From Pantoea anthophila (lineage in GTDB: Bacteria > Pseudomonadota > Gammaproteobacteria > Enterobacterales > Enterobacteriaceae): a DNA stretch of 64,000 nucleotides. Below, piece by piece: positions 57,517 through 64,000 of the stretch; the stretch's first letter is position 1; each line of letters starts with the position of its first letter. The DNA lies in assembly GCF_006494375.1 (NCBI RefSeq), contig NZ_VHIZ01000050.1:372001-436000 (forward strand), written 5' to 3'. The notes beneath the pieces are model-generated. The model saw only the letters and a list, made by a program, of their open reading frames with translations. It was not told where the DNA came from and did not search any database. The translations under genes were made by a program, and so were the position numbers.

Positions 57517-57573
57517 GACTGGCTGTTTTCGGTCATGGCGATAAACTGATGTGTTGTCCGAAAACAGCCAGTC
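57517..57573. repeat. Perfect 16-bp inverted repeat in the ogt/ada-alkA promoter gap
   Basis: GACTGGCTGTTTTCGG (57517-57532) is exactly complementary to CCGAAAACAGCCAGTC (57558-57573) across a 25-base spacer containing GATAAACTGATG. It sits 54 bases from ogt and 49 from the fusion gene. Placement suggests an operator for both genes; it resembles neither a LexA box nor the Ada box I know. Confidence 0.75.
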
Positions 57574-57621
57574 TGCCGGGAATCACCGGTGTAGGCTCCG
57601 CATATTTACCGGAGAAATACC

Positions 57622-59097
57622 ATGCTTAATCCCGACATTGCCTATCAGGCGCTGACCTCCCGTGATACCCGTTTTGACGGCGTATTTTTTGTTGGGGTGA
57701 CCTCAACCGGTATCTATTGTCGTCCGATCTGCCCGGTCAAAGCGCCGATGCAGAAGAACTGCCTCTTTTTCAGCAGCGCCGAAGCCGCCGAAAAAGCGCG
57801 CTTTCGTCCCTGCCTGCGCTGCCGGCCTGAACTGGCGCCGGGCAATGCGCCGGTGGATCAGCCGCACCGCGTGGCGGAACGGCTGATTCAGCGCATCGAA
57901 GAGGGAATGCTGGAGGAGCGCGAAGGGCTGGAGGCGATAGCCACTGAGTTCGGTTTAAGCCTGCGTCAGCTGCGGCGTATCGTGCAGCAGGAGCTGGGGG
58001 TCTCACCGCTTGAGCTGAGGCAGACGCGACGGATGCTGCTGGCAAAGCAGCTGCTGACGGAGACGCAACTGCCGATTACGGAGATCGCCTACGCCAGCGG
58101 TTTTGGCAGCCTGCGCCGCTTTAATGATGTGTTTCAGGCGCGCTATCGCATGACGCCAGGCGCCCTGCGCCGGAACGAGGCGGGTGACGGGCGCACGCAG
58201 CCCGGTGACCGCGTGACGCTGCGGCTCGCCTATCGCCCGCCCTACGACTGGGCAGCCATGCTCTGGTTTTTACAGACTCACCTGATGAAAGAGGTCGAAG
58301 CGGTGGAGGATGGCACCTGGCGACGCACGGTGGCGATGGGCCGATATCGGGGCTGGGTCAGTGTCGCGCATCTGCCGCAGAAGAATGCGCTGCAGGTGAC
58401 GCTCTCCACCTCGCTGACGCCGGTTCTGCCTCTGCTGCTGCGCCGCCTGCGTGACCTGTTCGATCTTGATGCTCAGCCGCAGCGAATCGCCGCCTGTCTG
58501 TCACAGGATCCGCTGCTGGCGCCCAGCCTGATCGCCCACCCGGGCCTGCGTGTTCCGGGTGCCTTTGACGCCTTCGAGCTGGGCGTGCGCGCGATCATCG
58601 GGCAGCAGGTGACGGTCAAAGCCGCCACCACCGTCAGCAGCCGCTTTGCCGCCGCCTTTGGCGAGCCCTGTGAAACACCGTTTGCCGACCTGACCCGCTA
58701 CGCCGCGCCGCCGGCACGTATCGCTGGCCTGACGGTCGACGAGGTTGCGCCGATGGGTATTGTCAGCGCCGCGCGCTCACGCGCCATCATCGCCTTCGCT
58801 GAAGCCTGCGCCAGCGGGGATCTGCGCCTCAGTGCCGCTCAGCCGCCTGACGAGGTGATCAAAAAGCTGATCAGCCTGCCTGGCATCGGTCCCTGGACCG
58901 CCCACTACATCGCGATGCGTGCCCTGCGCTGGCCGGATGCCTTTCCCAAAGAGGATATCGCCATCCGGAATAACCTGGGCGGCATGTCATCCAGGGAAGC
59001 AGAGGCACGCTCGCAATCCTGGCGTCCCTGGCGCAGCTATGCGGTGATGCATATCTGGGAGAGCCTGGCAGTGGCGAAAGCGAAGAAAAAGGCGTAA
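57622..59097 (+). CDS. Ada N-terminal domain-AraC-AlkA fusion (DNA-3-methyladenine glycosylase II)
   Basis: A 491-residue three-part protein. Residues 1-75 are the Ada metal-binding domain with all four zinc cysteines (Cys33, Cys37, Cys64, Cys67); Cys33 corresponds to the residue in Ada that takes methyl groups from phosphotriesters. Residues about 80-185 are an AraC-type DNA-binding domain (LPITEIAYASGFGSLRRFNDVF). Residues about 195-485 are AlkA: N-terminal fold, then FELGVRAIIGQQVTVKAA, the helix-hairpin-helix LPGIGPWTAHYIAMRAL and the catalytic-Asp region with Asp445 in FPKEDIAIR. It may thus sense methylation, regulate and excise alkylated bases in one chain. Divergent from ogt. Confidence 0.92.
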   Translation: MLNPDIAYQALTSRDTRFDGVFFVGVTSTGIYCRPICPVKAPMQKNCLFFSSAEAAEKARFRPCLRCRPELAPGNAPVDQPHRVAERLIQRIEEGMLEEREGLEAIATEFGLSLRQLRRIVQQELGVSPLELRQTRRMLLAKQLLTETQLPITEIAYASGFGSLRRFNDVFQARYRMTPGALRRNEAGDGRTQPGDRVTLRLAYRPPYDWAAMLWFLQTHLMKEVEAVEDGTWRRTVAMGRYRGWVSVAHLPQKNALQVTLSTSLTPVLPLLLRRLRDLFDLDAQPQRIAACLSQDPLLAPSLIAHPGLRVPGAFDAFELGVRAIIGQQVTVKAATTVSSRFAAAFGEPCETPFADLTRYAAPPARIAGLTVDEVAPMGIVSAARSRAIIAFAEACASGDLRLSAAQPPDEVIKKLISLPGIGPWTAHYIAMRALRWPDAFPKEDIAIRNNLGGMSSREAEARSQSWRPWRSYAVMHIWESLAVAKAKKKA

Positions 59098-59140
59098 CGG
59101 CGGATACAGGCCTGCTCTTCTCATAATGCAGAAGCAGCCC

Positions 59141-59371
59141 GCGCCAGTAGCGCGTTCAGACAGCTGAGAAAGCTAAATCGAGCTAATCTCACAGCGCACC
59201 ACAGAAGCTTAACGTGCAGGGAGCAGGGTCAGAGGAGGAAAGCGTCCCGCGCAATGACGCCAGTAGTGCTTTCTGACAGCTGAGAAAGCCAAATCGAGCT
59301 AATCTCACAGCACCACAGAAGCTTAACGCGCAGGGAGCAGGGTCAGAGGAGGAAAGCGTCCCGCGCCTGGG
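59141..59371 (+). repeat. Tandem direct repeat, two units of about 115 bases
   Basis: Unit 1 runs from about 59141 and unit 2 from about 59259. Both share CAGCTGAGAAAGC(T/C)AAATCGAG, CTAATCTCACAG, ACCACAGAAGCTTAACG, then the left end of the palindromic element through GGAAAGCGTCCCGCGC. The offset is 116 bases before and 114 after a 2-base deletion. Divergence of a few bases indicates an old but not ancient duplication. Confidence 0.8.
59211..59257 (+). repeat. Palindromic repeat, left end only
   Basis: Carries GTGCAGGGAGCAGGGTCAGA then GGAGGAAAGCGTCCCGCGC and stops there. It is the part of the element caught in the first unit of the tandem duplication. Confidence 0.7.
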
Positions 59372-59519
59372 ACAAAAACGCCGGGAGCGTTTTTGAACAA
59401 CGCGAAGCGTTGGCCCGGCTACGGGCGCACCTCAGGGATGAGGTGCGTAATCGCGCGGGCCGAGCGGGTCATGGATGACGGCTTTTGCGTCTTTCCGATC
59501 TGATCCAGCTCTCTGCGCA
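59328..59519. repeat. Palindromic repeat element, complete long copy
   Basis: About 192 bases. The ends match the 48347 element and are mutually inverted: left GCGCAGGGAGCAGGGTCAGA, right (inverted) TGCGCAGAGAGCTGGATCAG then ATCGGAAAGACGC. The interior is about 83 bases longer than the short copy and holds extra hairpins: AAAAACGC/GCGTTTTT (59376-59397 region), AACGC/GCGTT (about 59399-59413) and CACCTC/GAGGTG (59428-59445 region). It ends with the shared CGCGGGCCGAGCGGGTCATG and GATGACGG. Confidence 0.75.
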
Positions 59520-59627
59520 GTCTCGATCTCACAGCGATCCCGAACAGACTTCCTGGCCAACCCAGAGTCATGAGACGTTTTGTGCCGACTCAGCCGAAAC
59601 CGCGCCGTAAAGTTCGTGCTCTGGAAA

Positions 59628-59656
59628 CGAAAAAAGCGCCCTGAGGGCGCTTTTTT
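59628..59656. terminator. Terminator of the tRNA-Lys cluster
   Basis: GCGCCC-TGA-GGGCGC stem (59636-59650) flanked by AAAAAA on the left and TTTTTT on the right. On the minus strand the U-run follows the last tRNA by few bases; the symmetric flanks allow termination from both sides. Confidence 0.9.
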
Positions 59657-59662
59657 CTTAAT

Positions 59663-59738
59663 TGGTGGGTCGTGCAGGATTCGAACCTGCGACCAATTGA
59701 TTAAAAGTCAACTGCTCTACCAACTGAGCTAACGACCC
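59663..59738 (-). tRNA. tRNA-Lys (anticodon UUU), copy 1
   Basis: 76 bases on the minus strand: begins GGGTCGTTAGCTCAGTTGGT, anticodon loop CTTTTAA with anticodon UUU, T arm GGTTCGAATCC and encoded 3' CCA. Last gene of the cluster, next to its terminator. Confidence 0.97.
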
Positions 59739-59784
59739 GCTGGGGGCTTACAACCGTTCAGCACGCCAGGCGGCTGAAGTAAGA

Positions 59785-59860
59785 TGGTGGGTCGTGCAGG
59801 ATTCGAACCTGCGACCAATTGATTAAAAGTCAACTGCTCTACCAACTGAGCTAACGACCC
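59785..59860 (-). tRNA. tRNA-Lys (anticodon UUU), copy 2
   Basis: Sequence identical to copies 1 and 3 over all 76 bases, including the encoded CCA. Separated from copy 1 by 46 bases of unrelated spacer. Confidence 0.97.
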
Positions 59861-59927
59861 ATCTTAGGTTGTGAAGCAATCCTGAACTCTTCTTCACGCG
59901 TCGCACTGATGCGCGACTGAGAGAAGA

Positions 59928-60003
59928 TGGTGGGTCGTGCAGGATTCGAACCTGCGACCAATTGATTAAAAGTCAACTGCTCTACCAACTGAGCTAACGA
60001 CCC
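59928..60003 (-). tRNA. tRNA-Lys (anticodon UUU), copy 3
   Basis: First of three identical tRNA-Lys genes in transcription order, following cpoB on the same strand as in E. coli. The E. coli cluster here also contains tRNA-Val genes; none is seen in this window. Confidence 0.97.
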
Positions 60004-60166
60004 ATCTTCAGGCTTGCCAGACACTTTGCATTGTGTCCCGGCAACGGCGGCATATATTACTGATTTAGCGGGGTAGCGCAACTCTTATTTCTGCTAAATG
60101 CTTCAGTTGCTTACCTTTCATACGGCAAGACCAGAAATCACACGATATCTGGCCGAACCGTACCCA

Positions 60167-60961
60167 TTACAGACCTGACAGACGTTTTTGCGCCTGTTTT
60201 GCAGATTCGCTATCAGGATAAAGTTTGATCACCTGCTGGAAGACCGCTTTGGCTTTCGCCGTGTCTTTCTTCTCCTGCATGATCACACCCACCTTCAGCA
60301 ACGCCTCTGCGGCTTTCGGCGACTTCGGATAGTTTTTCACCACCGTGGCGTAATAATAAGCCGCGTCGTCCTTTTTGCCTTTGTTGTAGTTCAGCTGCCC
60401 CAGCCAGTAGTTGGCGTTGGGCTGATAGGTCGAATCGGGGTAACGCTTAACCCATGCCTGAAGCGCACTGATCGCCTGATCATACTGTTTCTTTTCCAGA
60501 ATCAGCGCCACAGCCGCATTGTAATCGCTGTTGGCGTCACCGGTCTGCGCAGGTGCGCTCTCCGTTGATGCCGCTGCGCCTGTGCTGGCTGTTGCACCGG
60601 TATCGGCTGCGGCATCGCCGCCCGCCGCCTGCTGGCCGCCGCTGCTGCTGGCGCTGCTCAGGCTGTCGATCTGCTGGTAAAGCTGCTTCTGGCGCTCAAC
60701 CACCTGATTCAACTGATACGTATTTTGCTGGATTTGCCCACGCAGCGCGTCGATATCACGCTGATTGTCGCTCATCTGCTGCTGCAATTGCTGCATCAGC
60801 TGCGCCTGGGCATTAGAGATTCGTTCGAGAGTGGTGACACGGTCTTCGACCGAGCCGGAGCCAACGCTACTGATTGACGCTTGGGCATTAGCGGCCCAGG
60901 GGGCCGCTACGCCAATCAGTAACGACAGACTCAACAGATGACGTCTGAAGTTACTAACCAT
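60167..60961 (-). CDS. cpoB: Cell division coordinator CpoB
   Basis: Periplasmic TolA-interacting protein that couples Tol-Pal function to PBP1B during division. The 264-residue product has a signal peptide (cleavage after ANA), an N-terminal trimerising coiled coil (ISSVGSGSVEDRVTTLERI and a Gln-rich run, residues about 30-105), a low-complexity Ala/Ser/Thr/Gly linker (about 105-145) and C-terminal TPR repeats (YNAAVALILEKKQYDQAI, NANYWLGQLNYNKGKKDDAAYYY, PKSPKAAEALLKVG). It follows pal by 9 bases, last protein gene of the tol-pal operon. Confidence 0.96.
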   Translation of the reverse strand: MVSNFRRHLLSLSLLIGVAAPWAANAQASISSVGSGSVEDRVTTLERISNAQAQLMQQLQQQMSDNQRDIDALRGQIQQNTYQLNQVVERQKQLYQQIDSLSSASSSGGQQAAGGDAAADTGATASTGAAASTESAPAQTGDANSDYNAAVALILEKKQYDQAISALQAWVKRYPDSTYQPNANYWLGQLNYNKGKKDDAAYYYATVVKNYPKSPKAAEALLKVGVIMQEKKDTAKAKAVFQQVIKLYPDSESAKQAQKRLSGL

Positions 60962-60970
60962 GTGATTCTC

Positions 60971-61498
60971 TTAGTAGACCAGTACGGCACGACGGTTTTT
61001 AGCATACGCTGCTTCGTCATGACCCAGAACGGCTGGCTTCTCTTTACCGTAAGAAACGATAGACATCTGATCAGCTGACACGCCTTTGCCCTGCAGGTAC
61101 ATTTTAACCGCGTTAGCACGACGTTCGCCCAGGGCGATGTTGTATTCCGGCGTACCGCGCTCATCCGCGTGACCTTCGATGGTCACTTTGTAGGATGGGT
61201 TGCTGCGCAGGAAGGAAGCGTGCTGATCCAGCATCTGTGCGTAATCAGACTGAACGTCATACTTGTCCAGACCGAAGTACACGATGTTGTTCTGCTGCAG
61301 CTGCTGCATCTGCAGACGCGCCTGCTCGTCAGAAGACATGTTGCCGCCGTTGCCGTTCATGCCAGAGTTTGCACCGTAAGCGCCATCAGCGCCCATGCCA
61401 GTCTGGTCATTGTTGTTGTTTTTGTGTGAGCTACAAGCCGCTACTGCCAGAACCGGCAGAGCCAGCATCAAACCCTTCAGCATTTTGTTCAGTTGCAT
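60971..61498 (-). CDS. pal: Peptidoglycan-associated lipoprotein Pal
   Basis: Outer-membrane lipoprotein of the Tol-Pal complex, 175 residues. Signal peptide with lipobox AVAAC, lipidated Cys22, a flexible Asn/Gly-rich linker, then the OmpA-like peptidoglycan-binding domain: [47 protein letters not shown]. The asparagine-rich linker is somewhat extended. Located between tolB and cpoB as usual. Confidence 0.98.
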   Translation of the reverse strand: MQLNKMLKGLMLALPVLAVAACSSHKNNNNDQTGMGADGAYGANSGMNGNGGNMSSDEQARLQMQQLQQNNIVYFGLDKYDVQSDYAQMLDQHASFLRSNPSYKVTIEGHADERGTPEYNIALGERRANAVKMYLQGKGVSADQMSIVSYGKEKPAVLGHDEAAYAKNRRAVLVY

Positions 61499-61549
61499 TT
61501 CAAAAATCCCATTATTGTTTATTGTTTGCGATGTCTGATCGATCAGACA

Positions 61550-62845
61550 TTACAGATACGGCGACCAGGCAGGAAATTTGACCTGTCCATCGGTTGCCGG
61601 AAGACGCGCTTTGAAACGGCCGTCGGTTGAAACCAACTGCAGCACGGAACCCATCCCCTGAGTAGAGCTATAGATTACCATTGTGCCGTTTGGTGCCAGG
61701 CTCGGCGTTTCATCCAGGAACGTGTCCGTTAACGTTTGAACGGCTCCCGTTTCCAGATCCTGTTTGGCGACGTGCTGCGATCCACCGCTGGTGCTGATCA
61801 TCACCATGGATTTGCCATCGGTTGCGACATCCGCATCCTGGTTCTGACCGCCTTCCCAGGTAATACGTTGTGGCGCGCCGCCATTAATGCCTACTTTATA
61901 AATCTGAGGTGCACCCGCCTGATCCGAGGTATAAGCCAGCGTCTGGCTGTCCGGGAACCAGGTCGGTTCTGTACTGTTATAACGGCCATCGGTGACCTGA
62001 CGCGTCTGACCTGAAGCCAGATCCATCACATAGAGGTTCAGGCTGCCGGTTTTAGAGAGCGCGAAAGCCAGCTTAGAGCCATCCGGTGAGAACGCCGGGG
62101 CACCGTTGTGGCGCGGGTACGAGGCGACCTGACGGATAGCACCGTTCGACAGCGTCTGAACCACCAGCGCAGACTTGCCGCTTTCAAAGGTCACGTAAGC
62201 CACTTTGCTGCCATCCGGAGACCAGGCTGGCGACATCAGAGGCTGTGGTGAACGATGAACCACAAACTGGTTGTAACCATCGTAATCCGCTACGCGCAGC
62301 TCATACGGGAACTGGCCGCCGTTGGTCTGCACGACATAGGCGATACGGGTACGGAAAGCGCCCTTGATGCCGGTCAGCTTCTCGAAGGTTTCATCACTGG
62401 CGGTGTGACCGGCATAACGCAGCCACTGTTTGGTGACTTTATAGGTGTTCTGCGCCAGCACAGTTCCCGGTGCACCACCGGTATCGACCAGCTGATAAGA
62501 AACCTGATAGCTGCCATCCGGGTTAGCGGCGACCTGACCGACCACAACCGCGTCGATGCCCAGGGCGCTCCAGGCCGCAGGCTGAACTTCCTGTGCGCTG
62601 CCAGGCTGCTGAGGCAGACGTGAGCGATCCAGCGGATTAAATTTGCCACTGTTGCGCAGGTCAGCGGCCACGATGCCGCCGATATCTTCCGGCGCGGCAC
62701 CTGCACCCGTCCACTTAAATGGCACAACGCCAATCGGGCGAGCGGTGTTGACGCCCTGGGTAATCTCAATTCGAACTTCTGCATGCAGCATGGCTGCCCA
62801 CAGCAGGATAAAAAAGCCTAACGTAACGCGAAGAGCTTGCTTCAT
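61550..62845 (-). CDS. tolB: Tol-Pal system protein TolB
   Basis: Periplasmic partner of Pal and TolA, 431 residues. Signal peptide (cleavage after LHA), N-terminal domain with [20 protein letters not shown], then a six-bladed beta-propeller with recurring DG-K-aF motifs: [51 protein letters not shown] and PAWSPYL at the end. It is 115 bases downstream of tolA. Confidence 0.98.
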   Translation of the reverse strand: MKQALRVTLGFFILLWAAMLHAEVRIEITQGVNTARPIGVVPFKWTGAGAAPEDIGGIVAADLRNSGKFNPLDRSRLPQQPGSAQEVQPAAWSALGIDAVVVGQVAANPDGSYQVSYQLVDTGGAPGTVLAQNTYKVTKQWLRYAGHTASDETFEKLTGIKGAFRTRIAYVVQTNGGQFPYELRVADYDGYNQFVVHRSPQPLMSPAWSPDGSKVAYVTFESGKSALVVQTLSNGAIRQVASYPRHNGAPAFSPDGSKLAFALSKTGSLNLYVMDLASGQTRQVTDGRYNSTEPTWFPDSQTLAYTSDQAGAPQIYKVGINGGAPQRITWEGGQNQDADVATDGKSMVMISTSGGSQHVAKQDLETGAVQTLTDTFLDETPSLAPNGTMVIYSSTQGMGSVLQLVSTDGRFKARLPATDGQVKFPAWSPYL

Positions 62846-62960
62846 TTTATCTCCCTTATCTGAACCTCAGTCCACGATAATTGGCACTGTTCCTGGAAAC
62901 CACGAGTAGAACTTAAGTACGGCAAGCTAAACATAGATCAACTTGCCGCCCGTTACTGCA

Positions 62961-64000
62961 TTATTGCGGTTTAAAACGCATAGGGGCGTTCTTAAACACT
63001 TCGTAGACCGCCTGGGAAGGCGGCTTCGGAATACGTGCCTGTCGGGCGGCGGTAATCGCGGCCTGACAGAGCGCGGGGTCCCCACCTTCTGACTTAACAT
63101 CAATCAACAGGCCATCCGGCGCAAGTTTAATCCGCAAATCACAGGTTTTTCCGCGATACAGATCGGCATCATAGAAGCGGCTTTGAATCGCACTGACCAC
63201 CTGCCCCATGTAGGAGTTGATTTCCGCGCCAGACGCACCCGCTTTCTTCTGGTTTCCCTGCCCTGCTGCGCCGCCGCCAGCGGCCCCGCTTTTCGGTGCA
63301 TTTTTACCGGAAGCCAGTCCACCCAGCAGATCGTCGACATCGCTGTCGTTGGCCGCATCGGCGGCGGCTTTCGCTTTCGCGTCGGCTTTGGCCTTCGCGG
63401 CGGCATCGGCTTTCGCTTTGGCAGCCGCGTCCGCTTTGGCTTTCGCTGCCGCATCGGCTTTCGCTTTGGCCGCGGCTTCTGCTTTCTCTTTCGCCGCTTC
63501 TTTAGCCGCCTCTTTCGCGGCTTCCGCTTTGGCTTTTGCGGCTTCCGCCGCTTTCTCTTTCGCTGCCTCTGCGGCTTTTTCTTTGGCTTCTGCGGCTTTC
63601 TCTTTCGCCTCTTCAGCCGCTTTCGCTTTGGCCTCGGCAGCCGCTTTCACTTTAGCTTCCGCTGCCGCTTTGGCCTCCGCGTCAGACTTTGCCTTCGCTT
63701 CGGCGACGGCTTTCTCTTTTGCCGCCGCCGCCGCAGCGGCTTTCGCCTGCTGATCAGCCTGCTTCTTCGCTTCGGCAGCAGCCTGTTTCGCCTGCTCAGC
63801 CGCGGCTTTCGCCTGGGCATCCGCCTGCGCTTTAGCTTCAGCCTTCGCTTTTGCGGCTGCCGCTTCAGCGGTTTTCTGCTGCTCAGCCGCCTGTTTAGCG
63901 GCCTGTTCGGCCGCTTTCTGCTGCTCAGCCTGCTGTTTAGCCTCTTCTTTTGCCGCTTCCTGCGCAGCTAAGCGCTCTTTTTCCAGCGCTTTCAGACGCT
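62961..64000 (-). CDS. tolA: Tol-Pal system protein TolA, 3' part
   Basis: The gene enters from beyond base 64000; the N-terminal membrane anchor is outside the window. Visible are the long helical domain II, a run of Lys/Ala/Glu repeats (EAKAKAAAE-type and AAKEKAAEA-type) with an earlier Gln-rich part (AEQQKAAEQAAKQ), and the C-terminal domain III from about 63290 (SYMGQVVSAIQSRFYDADLYRG, TCDLRIKLAPDGLLIDVKSEGGDPALC, ending RFKPQ). TolA links inner-membrane TolQR to TolB-Pal and is a colicin and phage receptor. A GTG inside the repeat is not the true start. Confidence 0.96.
   Translation of the reverse strand, partial: RLKALEKERLAAQEAAKEEAKQQAEQQKAAEQAAKQAAEQQKTAEAAAAKAKAEAKAQADAQAKAAAEQAKQAAAEAKKQADQQAKAAAAAAAKEKAVAEAKAKSDAEAKAAAEAKVKAAAEAKAKAAEEAKEKAAEAKEKAAEAAKEKAAEAAKAKAEAAKEAAKEAAKEKAEAAAKAKADAAAKAKADAAAKAKADAAAKAKADAKAKAAADAANDSDVDDLLGGLASGKNAPKSGAAGGGAAGQGNQKKAGASGAEINSYMGQVVSAIQSRFYDADLYRGKTCDLRIKLAPDGLLIDVKSEGGDPALCQAAITAARQARIPKPPSQAVYEVFKNAPMRFKPQ

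Larger units (their letters stand above)
59098..59662. other. Repeat-rich spacer between the Ada-AlkA gene and the tRNA genes
   Basis: No coding frame is supported in these 565 bases. They contain a tandem duplication at 59141-59371, a complete long copy of the palindromic repeat at 59328-59519, and the tRNA terminator at 59628-59656. Confidence 0.75.

Noticed and set aside
63183-63971. Long open frame of 262 codons opposite tolA
   Set aside because: It is the antisense of the Lys/Ala/Glu repeat of tolA; its Phe/Arg/Gly periodicity is a codon shadow.
1-64000. CRISPR array, insertion sequence, prophage or integrase
   Set aside because: No regularly spaced direct repeats, transposase or integrase motifs were seen; the repeats at 59 kb are two-unit tandem and palindromic elements.

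Overview
The window is a chromosomal segment of a GC-rich enterobacterium. Gene content and order (bglX-dld, pbpG-yohC-yohD, ybhP-clsB-ybhN-ybhL, moaABCDE, uvrB, bioBFCD/bioA, pgl, modABC/modEF, galTKM, gpmA, aroG, ybgS, zitB, pnuC, nadA, tRNA-Lys, cpoB-pal-tolB-tolA) match the Enterobacterales backbone. Protein divergence from E. coli and the lineage-specific insertions suggest Erwiniaceae, probably Pantoea or a close relative. That placement is by recognition, not by a computed phylogeny.

Layout. 1-8.1 kb: 5' end of bglX, dld, a decayed chitobiase remnant, a DUF3772/MscS channel, pbpG, yohC, yohD. 8.1-14.2 kb: a GH15 glycosidase, an LdtB-type L,D-transpeptidase, a PiT phosphate transporter and a YhhS-like exporter. 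14.3-20.4 kb: dusC-rhlE, ybhQ and the ybhP-clsB-ybhN operon. 20.4-29.2 kb: ybhL, two lipoproteins (DUF1615, DUF1264), the moaABCDE operon behind a Moco riboswitch, yvcK and uvrB behind a LexA box. 29.2-30.1 kb: an unusually long gene-free stretch with DnaA-box-like sites. 30.1-36.4 kb: an orphan LivF/UrtE-like ATPase, the biotin operons flanking a BirA operator, ybhB. 36.5-48.2 kb: pgl, ybhA, molybdate transport and its regulator with a ModE site, a galTKM operon without galE, gpmA. 48.2-56.9 kb: a palindromic repeat, aroG, ybgS, an inserted EvgAS/BvgAS-like phosphorelay, zitB, pnuC, nadA with a NadR box. 56.9-59.1 kb: an alkylation-repair pair, ogt and an Ada-AlkA fusion, around a perfect inverted repeat. 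59.1-64 kb: tandem copies of the repeat, three tRNA-Lys genes, and cpoB-pal-tolB-tolA, with tolA running off the window.

Functional themes. Molybdenum uptake (ModABC), its sensing (ModE) and cofactor synthesis (MoaA-E) lie within 20 kb, with both control elements visible (ModE box, Moco riboswitch). Envelope functions dominate the ends: Tol-Pal, PBP7, LdtB, ClsB, MscS. DNA repair occurs as uvrB (SOS) and ogt/ada-alkA (alkylation). No insertion sequence, prophage, integrase, CRISPR array or rRNA was seen. The accessory content is small insertions at conserved junctions plus a dispersed inverted-repeat element of about 110-190 bp, present as one complete short copy, one complete long copy and two partial copies. 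I found no large undescribed system; the repeat family, the ogt/ada-alkA operator, the orphan ATPase and the DnaA-box-like sites are the best leads.
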